A DNA stretch of 64,000 bases from Malaya genurostris (Eukaryota; Arthropoda; Insecta; Diptera; Culicidae): NCBI RefSeq assembly GCF_030247185.1, contig NC_080571.1, positions 254,359,771-254,423,770 on the forward strand, written 5' to 3'. The notes beneath the pieces were generated by a model that searched no databases, was not told the DNA's origin, and worked only from the letters and a program-made list of their open reading frames with translations. Both the position numbers and the translations under genes were made by a program. The first letter of the stretch is position 1. The number at the start of each line of letters is the position of its first letter. This document shows, in pieces, positions 9,868 to 21,924 of this stretch.

Positions 9868-10787
9868 ACACATGGATCAATAAGTCCCGAGACTAACAAT
9901 GGAAGCAACATTTTTTTTGCAAAATTTTTTTTAATTCATCAACATAATCACCTTTTAGGGTGATACAATGGTTCCAACATTTTTCAAATTTTTCAATACC
10001 ATGTTTATAAAAAAATTTATCTTTCGCTTCAAAATAAGCTTCAGTTTCAGCGATGACCTCCTCATTTGAGCCAAATCTTTTTCCCTGTTGCATTTTTTTA
10101 AGATCAGCAAAGAGCCAGTAGTCACTGGGGGCTAAATCTGGCGAGTATGGGGGGTGGTGAAACAGATCAAAGCCCAATTCGTTCAATTTCGCCATTGTTT
10201 TCATCGATTTGTGGCAGGGTGTTTTTGTTCCATCGAAAGCAATCGCTGCACCCACTTGGAAAAAACCTTTTTCATGCTCAATTTTTCATGAAGGATAGTA
10301 AATACACTTCAATATGATATCTGTGTCATCTCAGCAATCTCACGGAGCTTCACTTTACGATCTTTCATTATAATTTTTGTCACTTCACTCACATTTTCCG
10401 GTGTAACGGCTTCCACAGGTCTACCCGAGCGTTCCGCGTCATTTGTGTCGGTACGACCACGTTTAAACTCGGCGAACCACCGACAAATCGTTGCTTTTGA
10501 TGGACAAGAGTCCGGATAACATTTTTCAATCCATTGTTTCGCTTGCACGGTGTTTTTACCCATTAAAAAACAATGTTTTATCAAAACACGAAACTCGGTT
10601 TTTTCCATTTTTTAAACAAACTACAAAACGACTTTACTCCAACCTCGATAATTCAGCTGTTTCTGGTCGGATCGACTTAAAATTTTGACCCGTTTCAAGC
10701 AAATGTTAGTACTCTAGAAAGACGTGGTTACTGGTTTACTACGAGCGCCATCTCTGCTTTAGTCTCGGGACTTATTGATCAATGTGT
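9868..10787 (-). mobile_element. Internally deleted mariner inserted in family A repeat
   Basis: The 920-bp element has inverted ends that start ACACATGGATCAATAAGTCC on the left and match the reverse complement of 10761-10787 with one mismatch over 27 bp. It is flanked by TA dinucleotides (9866-9867 and 10788-10789), the mariner target. It splits the left arm of the family A repeat: AAAAGCCGACTTTTGATCAG lies before it and TACCAATCGACTCAGTTCG after it, as they are nearly joined at 18530-18580. Full mariners are about 1.3 kb, so roughly 400 bp is missing from the middle. Confidence 0.9.
9893..10608 (-). pseudogene. mariner transposase, N- and C-terminal parts only
   Basis: Mariner transposase cuts and pastes its element using a DD34D catalytic triad. 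On the minus strand the N-terminus starts at ATG 10608 (MEKTEFRVLIKH) and holds the two helix-turn-helix DNA-binding segments (NTVQAKQWIEKCYPD and SKATICRWFAEFKRG) up to about residue 99. A second frame from about 10255 carries the C-terminal catalytic part, HHPPYSPDLAPSDYWLFADL, with the third catalytic Asp, then KFGSNEEVIAETE-like sequence to the end. The first two catalytic aspartates and the core between them are deleted, and a stop separates the halves, so the protein is not functional. It could still bind its own ends in principle, but this is speculation. Confidence 0.88.
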
Positions 10788-13700
10788 TATATACCAATCG
10801 ACTCAGTTCGACGAGATCGGAAACTGTCTGTGTGTTCGTATGTGTTCGTATGTACACCTTCCAAAGATATTTCTTTCCGCTCAATTTTCTCGTAGATGGT
10901 CAAACCGATTTCAACAAGTTTTGGATCGTTTGAAAGCTACTAGCTATTCGAAGATCAAATTACGAAACCGCTGCCAATTCCGGAGATATAATGGTATAAG
11001 TGACGTAACCCGCAAGACGCACATCTTTTTCTCTCCGCCCGTGTCAAAACCATCTCAATGTAATTTATTTTGACAAAAGGAAACAGTAACAGACCGCTAG
11101 GTGGATTAAGAAGAGATATTTTTACCATTCGTTTATCGGATAATTCTTCAATTTTTAGAGTAAAACATTCATTTTTATTTCAGTGTGTACATTTTATAAT
11201 TGCCATATAGACTTCCTATAACTGTTTTTGGCATCATTATTGTACAATCTGGTATAGTTTTCGAGGTAAAATGATTTGAAGAAAACCGACACAGTTAATA
11301 AAAAATGCGTTTTGTTTTAATTTCGGGATTCATTATCTCAAGAACGGTTACATCTAGAAAAGAGATCATTATGAGTTGAAACTGTCAATATTACAAGTTT
11401 GCATCCAGAACTTGAAGTTTTGTAAAAACTTTGAAAATTAATGTCGAATTTAATTATGTTACGTTTTGCCTTCGGCTCATCAATGCATTTGGAGATTAAG
11501 ATGAATCCACATAATCTGCTAACCAGATGTAAAGTCATAGTGCGTTGCAAAAAGCAATGACTTTTCGTCTGTTTAGCGGATTATGTTGATCTGCGAGTTG
11601 GCATTAGCAGTCTAACAAAATCTACTAATGCACTGATGAGCCGAAGGTGAAAGGTAAAAGAATTAAAATTAGCCATGTGCACCTCTGCACCAACCAGAAC
11701 CCATAAGATACCAAAACCAAAATGACCAATATTTAAATAAAAAACCTTTTTTATTCCACCTAGTGGTGTAATGATGTCTTTCTCATATTACGTATGTTTA
11801 CAAAAATATTACTAAATGATTCTGTCAAGAAATTTTATTTTCAATCTTGAATAAAATATGAAACTTTCTTTGGGTATGAGCTAACATAACCTTTCCAATT
11901 TGTAAACAGTTATGTCAAGTTAATAAGAATTTTTGTTTATTTTGCATCGTCGCATTAAATGATTGAACACACTTTATCGTATAGTTCTGGAACCGGATGT
12001 CGGACCCGGAAGAAATTAAACAGCAATCTATGAGATTATAGAAACTTTCATTTGAGCCTACATTTGTGGAAAATATAGCCAAAATCGGTTCGATAAGTAA
12101 GTAACTAATATGGTCTACAAATTGAATCAGTTTTGAGGGAAATCTAGAAGAATTTTACTCTTTTTTGTATCGTTACTTTAAATGACACACTTTACCCTAT
12201 GAAAGCATGATGAAATTTAATAGTAACCTATGGGACTATGAGATTTTTTATTTTATGAGTGTTATTATTAGGGTTACATGTTTACAAGGTGCAAAAACGT
12301 GCTTAATCCACCTATCAGTGAGATGATACCTTTTTTATCAATCCGCATGTGTTTTTTCATGAATATTCTTCGGTTTTTATGATATTATTTTAATGACCGT
12401 GAAGCTGCAATTTGACATTTTAATCACTCATTACTCTATCTAAAAAGGTTACAATCGATTAAACTTTTCATGATATGTCGAAGCGAGTTCCACTTTAGAA
12501 TTTACGGTAATTTAAGGTACTTCCAGAGCCGGTATTCAGGAACCAGCACAAACCAAACCGATTCGTATGGCCATATGACGAATAAATTGCAATAGTTTTG
12601 AGTCCAACTTTCAAGCTTTTCGGGATTATCATCTTCTATATCGGTTTGAATTTTAAAAATTCATCCTCCTGTAATTCCAGAATCGGAAGTCAGCATTGAA
12701 TAAAATTAATTAATTTTGTGTGGGACTATAAGTTTATTTTAATTTGAATTTTTTTCTGAAATTCGATTTGGCTTTATTTGAGAAAACGATTGAGCTTTGA
12801 GAAACGATTCGATACTGGAGCCGGAATTCGAAAATCGGTGTAGCCGAAGTCAGACAAATTCATCTGATTAGTTTACATTTGTTTCAATGAGTTTAAAAAT
12901 CAGTATAGAAATCTTTGAGAAATCGTAGTACGAGTTAAATTGTTGGGTGCCTTCCGAATCGAAAACTGAATACCACTAAAACTGAAATAAGTTTATTTGG
13001 TTGTCGACTATTCAAATCAGCAAATCTTAGATGATTCTTAGATATCATTTGAATCTTAGATCGGTTCAGCCATCTACGAGGAAAATAAGTTACACAATTT
13101 TAATTTCGTTTCACATATCATCCTGTAGTTCCGGAACCAGAAGTCGGATCCAAACATAATTCAGGAACCTTGTTTAGGAGCATACGAATTTTCATATGAA
13201 TCTGAGTTTGTAGAAAACGGTTGAGTCATCCTCGAAAATAAGGTAAAAAATTGAGTGAAATTATTTGTCACATACGCATTTGCTGATCTCGACGAACTGA
13301 TTCAAATGGTATATGGGTGTTTTGTTCTTCCAGCATTTATTGCTGTAAGCAGTTTAAATCAATATAATAATGAAATTGTTCAGAATTCGGAAGTACTGCC
13401 ATCTTTCCAATATGTCATATTCGAACGATTATGTTGCCAAAAACGAACCGTGCTAAAATTGGTCCGAGGTAAAATGTCATGAAAAATAATGCTGTTCACA
13501 GTCTTTTTGGTACTTAGAAACTATTGTATGTAACAGTATAAAAAATCGTGTTTTACGTTGCTCCCAAGCCTTTCTTTGCCATACAGCGCTCAGAACTTCT
13601 ACTGCTGGAATATGGGGGAAAAGTCGCTTACACAAAAAATTCGATATCTCCGTTAAAAATGGACGGATTTTAACAATCTATGGCTTGTTGACTTGTTGTA

Positions 13701-14159
13701 TTACCGTGCGGAATCTAAGTTTGAAAACATATTCTGTTTTCAAGGTCAATTGTGACAGATACTGTCAAAAAACTGAAAATTTTGACATAAAACTTCGTAT
13801 AACTCAAAAAGTAAACATCCGATCTCAAAACCATTCAATAGCGTTCTGGGTGACGGGGAGACCTTTCATTTGCGACTAGTTTGATCAAAATCGGTCCAGC
13901 CATCTCTGAGATCTCGACCTCTTAGTTGACAACACACATACAGACACACACACACACATACACACACACATACACACACACAGACAGACATTTGCTCAGT
14001 TCGTCGAGCTGAATCGATTGGTATATGACATTCGGCCCTCCGGGCCTCGGAAAATTTTTCGAAAGTTTGAGCGAATTCTATACCTATTTTTTATATATAT
14101 AAAAAAAGGTAGAAAAGCCCCAAACTGGAATTAAATAGAAAACGTCACCATTCTCGCGT

Positions 14160-14530
14160 CTGAAAACTACACCCAACGTTGCGTCGTATTGCATCCTGCT
14201 GTAGGATGAATTTTGCTTCAAGGCCGACTCTCGTGAACTTCCTGGGCAAATATATTTTGTTACCAAGTCCAATTACAATGAACCGGAGTTTTTGTGAAAG
14301 AAGAAATTATCGAGATTTGCAAAGCACTCCCCTCATCATTTCCGGAACAATCACGGGAGAGTACCTTAACAAGCGTTTCTTGCCATTCAAAACAAAACAC
14401 AAGGGATCTGGCCTCTGTTTTGGCCTGATCTAGCATTTTGCCACAACGCTCGATGCGTTTCGGGGTGGTACCTATGTTAGCCAACGGAGTTAATTTTGTT
14501 CCAAAACCCTTCAAATTCAAACGAAATTTC
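14160..14530 (+). pseudogene. DD37E transposase remnant
   Basis: Fragments readable in shifting plus-strand frames match the DD37E (ITmD37E) transposase core: DEFCFKADSRELPGQ near 14205-14250 (first catalytic Asp region), KKKLSRFAK near 14300, LFWPDLAFCHNAR near 14415-14450 (second catalytic Asp), and ANGVNFVPKPF near 14478-14510. Several stops and frame changes interrupt it. The region ends before the catalytic Glu motif. Longer open frames on both strands here (14179-14433 plus, 14260-14532 minus) are out of frame with these motifs and are not genes. No inverted repeats were found. Confidence 0.6.
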
Positions 14531-17500
14531 ACTCAATTGATTAATTTTGGGAAATTATAAGGACAGAACTTCATCAATATCCCAAACTATTGAAACAGAG
14601 CTGGAGTTGAAAATATTTTGGGTAAAAACAACAAAATCTCGAATTTTGTAAACCATAGTTGCTAGGTATTTTTTTTATTTCTTGAAAATATCAAGAAAAT
14701 CGAATAAAATAATTTTGATAAGAAAAAAGTGTGTGCCATTTTTATCGCATACATCCTTTAGTAAAAATCATTATTTTGAGTCGGAAGTCTGTAAGTAATG
14801 CATTTTCTACCGGAATTTTTGATTAGAAATGATCTATTCGCGAGTTGTTGTAATAGAATTGAATTATTTCATGCTAAGAACTATCAATCACGCCAAGCCT
14901 AAGTTTTGTTTTTAATCTAGATGTGTGTTGTCAAAGTGTTTTATTTATATAGCAATACAAGTTTGAAGAATTATTAAACCACGATTCTGATGTCAGATGA
15001 CTGTATTTGTGTACATTTATTTTCCAATCCCGCTGATTATTTATTGTAGCCGATTTACTCACACGCACACACAGGGGTTCACTGTCACAAATTTTTTTGC
15101 ACGATCCGACCTGCTCAACTCACCATCGTATAGTACAAAATGTTGACACATACCTGCAATATAAAAGATAAAGAAACAGAAAAACGTTATTTGTAGTTCA
15201 CAAGACAAGACGGGGGAGTAAATTTAACAGAGCATTAATTAGACAATGCGATTTCGCGTACTAAACTGCATCTACAGCCGTACACCGAAAGTAGGTTAGT
15301 TATGAAAAGTGCATCTAATTAGAGTTGATGCTTCGCTTCGCGTCTGACAGTCACGTAACAAAGCAAGTACAACCTCTCCTCAATAAATCTGAGGATAGCG
15401 TTAGAAGTTTACCGGGCGAAGGTTTGTCGCTTCTTGAGCAAGTCTTTTGCTGTATGCAAAAAAAACGAACAGACGTGGGTAGATTGGCAGTGGAAGCACG
15501 TGCGTTTAGAATTGCGGGACTATACTAGAAAAGCAGCAAATTTTAGCTAAGGAATTTTGAAAACCTATTCAGGATCAACTTTAAAGTGTTCAACTGTGCT
15601 TCCGCCATTCGCTGTGATGTTTAGGTAACATAAGGATTTCGAACAGATTCTCTGTTTTGGAAAAACCAGTATATGATTCGCATAGTTCATAAAACTGTGT
15701 TGCACGGCAACTGATAAATAAAAACTGTCTAACTATGGATAGAGAAAGATATTTGGATGCGTTTATGCATAATTTATGCGGTAAAAATATGCCTATGCAA
15801 ATTTGTCGGCAGGTGCCGGGTTTACCGCAAACAAAGTAGAACAACCTGCCGGGAAGACCATGTTTTCGATCATATTACCGATACGTACATGCAGTAATTA
15901 CAGTATTTTTCTCCCCGGAAAAGTGCTTTCACTTTTACTCCAACATTGCGTCAACTGTGGACGCCGCTGCAGCCGTGCCGTTGTGTATCCATTGTAAAAC
16001 GTGTGCCCCAGTCGACATCTAACCGATTGACGTTGTTTCTCTTGCTGTGCCGTTATTTATTTTTTTCGTTTGTCCTGGTTTGCTCGTTGCATACTGCATG
16101 TGGTTTGCGGCGGTGATCTAGTTGCAATTACCTCCACCAACCTACAATTGCGACCTCTATGACGCGACTAAAGCATTTCGATGACGAGCTGTGCCGGGGC
16201 ACAATTGCAGGCTACTGCCGAACCAACAACGGCCCGCATTATGCCATATAATGCAGTTGAATGGGTTTTGCTTTTTTTGCTTCCTATCCAAAGACACTGG
16301 CGGGCAGATTTTTTATGTTCAGAAAACAGAAATAATTTTCTTCTCGACAAAAAGCAACTATTATATCATACGAGAGCTCGACGTCACGACCTACGACACA
16401 CGACGAGCAGAAGTATATCAAAGCCGCGGTCGGTCGCTTTCCAGTTTTTCCAGCTTGCGATTCAAATTTGGACCCTAGGATGTAGTTCAGCAGGGTAGCG
16501 CGAACTGACCTCGACTGGAAAACCAGCTGAGGAATTGCGCAAACATAAACGGCCTCAATCCGCATGTTTTCTAGTTGGGTATGCTTTTGAGTGTGCTACA
16601 GCCAAAAATGGAAAGTGGAGCCTTCTGATCCTGGAAGTTTATTTTCTGCCGACCAACAAGCGAAAATAGTTACGGGTGTTATGAAAAAACACGAGTCAAA
16701 GCAACGATTCGAGAGAGATCTTGGGGCTCGGAACGCTTAAAGTAAAACCAAAGAAAAACATGTTTGCAACCGGAATGTCATTGTTACGATTCTGAATGAA
16801 CTCGGGGGAATTATTGTGATTACCTTCAGAGGTAGACCTGGTAGTCAGCTCCATTTTGAATATTCCTACTGAACGCTTGGTGGAATCGACCGACTTGCAG
16901 GTTTTTTAAATAACCGATTGCAGGTATTTTGAATATCGGGTCAGGCATTTCTCTGAAGATATCAGAATTTGGACTTAGTCGTTTCCATTTCAAGAAATGT
17001 AATTAGATATCAAACATGTGGAGATAGAGCGAGTTTGTCCTGCGTCCGCCTATTGGTTTTGAGACAAACATGATAAAAGGGTTATCTTTCCCGAGAATCA
17101 ATGTGCATTATGGCGACTTTTGTTTGTACGAAGCGTGAAAAATCTGTCTTAGAATCAACTTGTGTCCACTCTCGGAACGGACGACTGTTTAGAATTGGGT
17201 AACCGTCGCTCCAAATTATTCATATATTTCAATCTCGGCAATTGGCTGTCCAGAAATGCGAAGGTTTATCACTGTATTAGATGGCGTGGCCTACTATGTT
17301 ATTGTTCATTTTTATCTCAAAGTCAATGTACTGCTGATGTACTATTGATAAGTGTCGTGCTTTGGTTTAATGTGATATTTGAGCAGTTTTGAATCCATCT
17401 CTCAAGATACAATTGAGCTAAGCTAATGCGCGATCAGGTTGAAAGTTTTATCTTAATGTATACTATGTATACTAGAATCGTATCGGCAATGACAATCCGG

Positions 17501-17780
17501 CAACATAGTTAACATTTTTTATCCACCTTGTCTCATCAACGTTCATATGAAGAATCAATGTAATGTCCATATCGGTGCTTTCGGCAAAATCTAGAAAAAT
17601 TAGGAAAATCTGGGAAAATGGAAAGTCTGGCATAATATCTGGTTAGTTTGAGTGTCTGGCGAAACGAGAAAAATCTGGCATTTGCAAACAAATCTAGTTA
17701 GAACTCGAATTAATATAAATAATTAATTGGAATTGGCGGAGAAATCGACCACACAAAAATATCTCCTTGTGTAGTTGACG
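14531..17780. other. About 3.2 kb without recognised gene
   Basis: No coding region with family similarity was found. A short CA run lies near 15060. The part from about 15300 to 16600 is richer in GC and contains overlapping open frames on both strands, none with ATG context, splice signals or motifs that convinced me. Around 17580-17700 there are several irregular copies of a TCTGG-containing word. Confidence 0.4.
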
Positions 17781-18495
17781 GATTCAACTTCAACTTACAA
17801 CTAGTTTGATCAAAATCGGACAAGCCTTCTCTGAGAATCACGCCTCTCTATTTTGCATACACATACAGACACACACAGACATTCGCTCAGCTCGTGTTTC
17901 AAGTGAGTTCGAAACCTATATTTATTATTAATTATAATTATATCAATAGAAGGGGACAATTCCAATCAAAAAAATTTCTGAAAGCGTATAAGCTCCAAAA
18001 TCGAACTCTGAAGCGCAAACAAAAAAAGGCGTTTTATTGTAATTTTGACCACTGTGCACTGGAATAAAGAGAAAAGTCACTTACACAAATATAATTACAC
18101 AAATATCGATATCTGGACAGGTTTTTAAAATCTATGACTTGTTGGGTAGCTATTACTGTGTTTAGTTTTAGTCCCAAAACATATTCATTTTACAAGGCCA
18201 ATTGTGACACTTGTTGCCAAAAAACTGCATTTTTTATATGAAAGTTTGATAATTCGGAAAGTAATTAGAAAATTAAAATAAAACAATAGCGTAAATACTT
18301 CTTGGAAAACCTTTGGTTTGCAACCTGTTTGGTCAAAATCCAGCCATCTCTGAGCAACACGTCTCCTAATTTTGAACACACACACACAAACATTTGCTCA
18401 GTTCGTCAAGTTGAATCAATTGGTATACGATACTCGGCCCTTCGGGTTTCAGAAAAGTTTTTCAATGTTTGAGCGAATGCTATACCTATTATTGC
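17781..18495. repeat. Family A repeat, right-end sequences
   Basis: Two right-end-like stretches occur in series. The first has CA-rich sequence and CATTCGCTCAGCTCG at 17865-17900. The second has CATTTGCTCAGTTCGTCAAG at about 18390, TACTCGGCCCTTCGGG near 18431 and GCGAATGCTATACCTATT near 18473. They resemble 13900-14100. No coding content. Confidence 0.5.
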
Positions 18496-19600
18496 TTTTC
18501 TCATATAGAAATGTCATGCAATTACTGTGAAAGCCGACTTTTGAACTGAGACCTGGAGGACCCAGTGTCATATACCATTCGACTCAGTTCATTGAGTAAG
18601 CAAAATGTCTGTATGTCTGAGTGTATGTAAGGTTTATTTTGCACTAACTTATCTCGGATATGGCTGAACTGGTTTTCACAAACTTAGAATGAAAGGTCTT
18701 GTGGTTCCATAAAAGATTCTTGAATATTATTTTTAACCGACTTCCGGTTGAGGAATACGAGCTAAAATGTGCAAAAAAATTGTAAGTGCACCGACTTCTA
18801 TCGGAAATAGGAGAACCGATTTTCACAATCATAGATCCAAATTAAAGATCTCATATAAAATTCCTGAATCCTGAAAGATCCATAAAAATTCCTGAATTTG
18901 GTGTCGATAGGACTTACGGTACGGAGTTATGGAGTAATATGTGCAAAAAAATGAAAATATGTGTTCTAATTTTCCTCAGAGATGTCAAATTTTACAAACT
19001 TAGATTCAAATGAATGACCTTTTCTTTTTTTGAATTTTCCGGTTCCGGAATTATAGGGTGATTATAGTAAAAACGAGCTTAATGCAGCAGTGAGGTGATA
19101 CCTTTTTTTTTATAAATATGAATGTGTTTTTTACATGAATATTCTTCAGTGAGTTTAGGTTAAATGAAATTATTTTGATGATGATCGTCGTTTCATATGA
19201 CAGTTTGAAATTTCAATCTCTCATTACCTTGTAATTTTGGTATTGCAAGTCGGATCGAAAAGAAAAATTGAATGAAACCATGAAATTAATTCTGTGAATT
19301 TTGTTTGGTGAGGGTTTTAGGTCATTATTTACGGTACTTCCTGAACCAAAATTCAGGGACTAAAAAGCAAAGCCAATGCATTACATTACATTTGTAGAAA
19401 TTGGCCTTTATGTTTCAACAGACTTCGCAGACGATTCTTATCGATATCTCCGTTAAAAATGAAAGTATTTTGACAATCTTTGGTTTGTTGAACAGCTATT
19501 ATCGAGTGAAATATAAGATATATTTTGATTATATAAGACTATTATGATTATGAAATATAAGATATATTTTGATTATATAAGACTATTATGACTATGAGAC
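18496..19600. repeat. Family A repeat, left arm and interior
   Basis: The left arm begins ATGCAATTACTGTGAAAGCC near 18520, then ATACCATTCGACTCAGTTC at about 18571. The interior contains two to three diverged blocks of about 200 bp, each with AACCGATTTTCACAA-like and ATTCAAATGAA-like words, at 18660, 18810 and 18985. From 19085 it resembles 12300-12380. The end at 19440-19600 includes an exact tandem duplication (separate entry). Confidence 0.5.
19508..19595. repeat. 44-bp tandem duplication
   Basis: Two adjacent copies of a 44-bp AT-rich unit starting GAAATATAAGATATATTTTG begin at 19508 and 19552 and differ only at the very end. The near identity implies a recent duplication compared with the decayed repeat around it. 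Confidence 0.85.
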
Positions 19601-19689
19601 TATTTGTTAAGAGTTTACTTACAGTACACACTGATACTGATTGGAATGATATATACTTTATCTCGTTGACATTTTCTTTCTTGGATGAG

Positions 19690-20044
19690 ATGTGTTTTCA
19701 TTGGTATCCGGCGGATGAAGGGAAGGTAATGGATCGATATTCACGCTCCCGTCCATTGCTTCGGTGTCACGTTTGGTGGAATCATCGTTATTGCTTATGT
19801 TTGTCCAGGCGTTGGGTGCATTGCTAGCTGTATTTGGTGTACCTTATCCTACAGATGGTTTTGAGGATGTTCTATCGTTATTGATGGCTGTCACAGATGT
19901 ACTGGGGTTGTTTGGGGTTGGGGTGGAGGAAGCGCCAAAGGACACTTTGGTGTAGATGTCTTTATTTTTTTTACACGACATGTAATTCCATGATACTTTG
20001 AAATAGGCATTAATTGAATCAAAAATTCGATTGAAATTGATCAT
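19690..20044 (-). pseudogene. Non-LTR retrotransposon ORF1 C-terminal fragment
   Basis: The minus strand reads STPTPNNPSTSVTAINNDR near 19900, then after a stop GTPNTASNAPNAWTNISNND, DTEAMDGSVNIDPLPSS and NENTSHPRKKMSTR near 19690. The acidic-to-basic order and the closing PRKK motif match the tail of the ORF1 at 7235-8201 (AMEDETSHEQ ... SPPRKRVTARS). Only the hydrophilic tail is present; the zinc knuckle is missing. It is a dead fragment of the same clade. Confidence 0.65.
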
Positions 20045-20092
20045 CGATGTAAAAGTAGATTAGGATGCCTTGATTTTTCAATGAATTATACA

Positions 20093-20150
20093 CATAAGGA
20101 GTGTATCGAAAATAAGCTATCCATAAGGAGTGTATCGAAAATAAGCTAAG
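20093..20150. repeat. Tandem 29-bp repeat at the DD37E 5' end
   Basis: The word CATAAGGAGTGTATCGAAAA followed by TAAGCTA occurs twice with a 29-bp period at 20093 and 20122, just upstream of the DD37E transposase pseudogene. It probably represents the element's terminal repeat in duplicate. The matching inverted end on the other side has been lost. Confidence 0.6.
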
Positions 20151-20262
20151 CTATTTGTGTTGTACGTATGTATTTGTGATGGTTTTTTATGCTCAGATAA
20201 TAGCATGCTGTGCGTTTGGCTGTCAGTTTTCGTTTGTTTACTTGTTTGTGCGGTTGAAATTC

Positions 20263-21228
20263 CGCGTTTTAAAAATGTCGCGTCGCGTATTAAAAAGGAA
20301 GTGAAAATTAAGGTTCTGGACACATGGCTAAGTGAGAAGGCTATTACTATGCGAAAATTAGCGAAGCGGTTTGGAATTCATCATGCCAGTGTTAAAACCA
20401 TCATTAATAAGTTTGGGGAACACTATTCTTTGGATGAGCTACCAGGAAGAGGCAGAAAATCTCGTTCTTCCAACCCGAAATTGGACCAGAAAGAGGTATC
20501 TCTAATCATGAAGAACAAATCAATGTCAATACGTGATTTGGCCAGAAAAAGCAGGAACGAGTGTCGGAATAATCCAGCGTATCAAGAGGCGAAATCACCT
20601 AAAGACCTACAAGAAGCAGAAAATCTCGAAACAAAGTGTAGAACAGAAAAAGAGAGCAGCATCGAGGGCCCGGACATTGTATTCGCGTCTTTTGCAGTGT
20701 CCCGAGGCATGCGTTTTGATGGACGATGAGACTTATGTAAAGGAGGACTCAAAAACCCTTCCAGGTCCACAATACTTCACCGTCGTCGTTGGGAAGGATG
20801 TGAGCGATGCGGACAGGTCGATTCAAGTGGAGAAATTCGGTCGAAAGGTACTGGTATGGCAAGCAATATGTTCCTGAGGTTTGAAATCAACCATTTTTTA
20901 CACCACCGGAACTATAAATGCAGAAATCTATCGATCTGAGTGTCTCCAGAAAAGATTGCTGCGATTATATAAGAAGCATAGTACACCTCCACTGTTTTGG
21001 CCGGATTTAGCGTCGGCTCACTATGCCAAAACCACTCTCAATTGGCTTGCGGAAAAGGGTATAAATTTCTTTGAGAAAAATATCAATCCATTCAATTGCC
21101 CTCAGCTTCGACCCATCGAACGTTACTGGGCAATCGTGAAGAGGGTCTTCAAGAAGACTGGTAAGGCAGCTGGGAACATGCAGAAGTTCAAAAAAATTTT
21201 GGCTCAAGCGTTCAAAAAATGCGATGCA
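20263..21228 (+). pseudogene. DD37E (ITmD37E) transposase, one frameshift and one stop
   Basis: This is the most complete transposase here. The N-terminal half has two helix-turn-helix segments (ITMRKLAKRFGIHHASVKTI near 20340, MSIRDLARKAGTSVG-like near 20525). The catalytic motifs are LMDDETYVKED (20716-20748), FWPDLASAHY (about 20995-21024) and PNCPQLRPIE-type CPQLRPIERYW (about 21097-21130). The second Asp (21004-21006) and the Glu (21118-21120) are separated by 37 residues, counted directly, which defines the DD37E group. The frame is broken by an extra A in an A-run at about 20546-20550 and by TGA at 20875-20877. An ATG at 20275 is in a different frame from the downstream open sequence, so the start is also damaged. 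The 3' end is cut at about 21229 by retroelement sequence. Confidence 0.9.
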
Positions 21229-21402
21229 ACCCTTTTTTTTTATTTAAAAGATATTTTATGCCGTGGTATTGTTGTTGATTTCGTTGCTAGTTGCTGTAGA
21301 TGCGCCTTGTTGTACATTGTTTGCAGTTGCTGGTTGGTTGGATGGTAAGCTGTTAACTGCAGCTGGTGTACTTTGTTCTATAGGGGTTACGTTGGATGGT
21401 TT
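21229..21402 (-). pseudogene. ORF1 fragment of the same retroelement clade, part 2
   Basis: On the minus strand the frame reads NVTPIEQSTPAAVNSLPSNQ and NNVQQGASTATSNEINNN, matching the Thr/Asn-rich region of the ORF1 at 7235-8201 (AINAQQGASTATNNQ). It ends in an A-rich tail (reverse complement of TTTTTTTTTATTTAAAAG at 21229-21247) that abuts the DD37E transposase gene, so this element probably inserted into the transposon. The upstream part of the same ORF1 seems to lie at 21925-22003, beyond an inserted ORF2 fragment. Confidence 0.65.
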
Positions 21403-21924
21403 TTTTTGTATGATTAGTTTATTTATAAAATATGGTGTTATTTACAAATCATTTTCTAAAATGAACTTTAATTCGTTTTTAATAACTGTGGTACATTGAT
21501 TTATGTAATTTATGTATCGAATGAAAACCTTAAGGATGTTTGCCTTCGTTGTTTTTGGTATTCCATCTAGGGAAGGTCGAATAAGATCCGCAAAATTCAG
21601 ACTTCGCCATCCGTGCAGTAGTAACAGAAGTTTTCGTTGCAATAGAAACCATGCGTCTCGTACCCTAGGACACTCACAAAATTTATGTTCTAATGTTTCG
21701 ACCGCGTTGTTACAATGTTCACAGTTTTCTCCGTCTGCCCGGTGTTGAATGAACAATAACCGTCTGTGATCTATTTGCCTGTTGACTATCAAAAACAGGT
21801 CGCTTTTTTGAGAAGATGATAGTTTTTTAGCTCGGTGTACGTTCGACCAAATTTGACTCCACTTTGCGTTCGGATTGTCGCGTTCAACTTTTGGTTCATC
21901 AGTGTTATCTATGTAGGTCTGTTG
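21403..21924 (-). pseudogene. Non-LTR retrotransposon ORF2, C-terminal end
   Basis: ORF2 supplies endonuclease and reverse transcriptase; only its C-terminal tail is present. The minus-strand peptide has KWSQIWSNVHRAKKLSSSQK, then LVNR-like FLIVNRQIDHRRLLF and a cysteine-histidine motif C-x2-C-x8-H-x4-C (CEHCNNAVETLEHKFCEC), typical of the C-terminus in jockey/L1-like mosquito elements. The frame ends at 21442 and is followed by a short 3' UTR and A-run near 21403. No reverse transcriptase domain is present, so the insertion is 5'-truncated. ORF1-like sequence lies on both sides, indicating nested insertion. The apparent open frame continuing upstream to 22152 is a fusion with ORF1 and SINE sequence. 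Confidence 0.8.

Larger units (their letters stand above)
9795..14112. repeat. Long non-coding repeat with inverted ends (family A), unit 1
   Basis: The right end (13990-14075) carries, in reverse complement, the string CCGGAGGGCCGAATGTCATA followed by TACCAATCGATTCAG. Equivalent left-end sequence, with ATACCAATCGACTCAGTTCG, appears at 10790 just after the mariner and before it as AAAAGCCGACTTTTGATCAG. The ends are therefore inverted repeats. The interior has no open frame of note, contains degenerate repeated blocks mentioning 'GGTTCCGGA' and 'TCAGAGATGG', and a CA-rich microsatellite at 13927-13990. Related arms lie at 17780-18495, 18496-19600 and 38375-38870. The element class is unknown to me. 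Confidence 0.5.

Noticed and set aside
14260..14532. 90-codon minus-strand open frame
   Set aside because: The plus strand of the same stretch carries DD37E motifs (FWPDLA, NGVNFVPK) in other frames; the minus frame is a shadow.
16168..16565. Overlapping open frames on both strands near 16.2-16.5 kb
   Set aside because: Frames on both strands are equally long, and none has a recognisable motif or convincing start or splice context.
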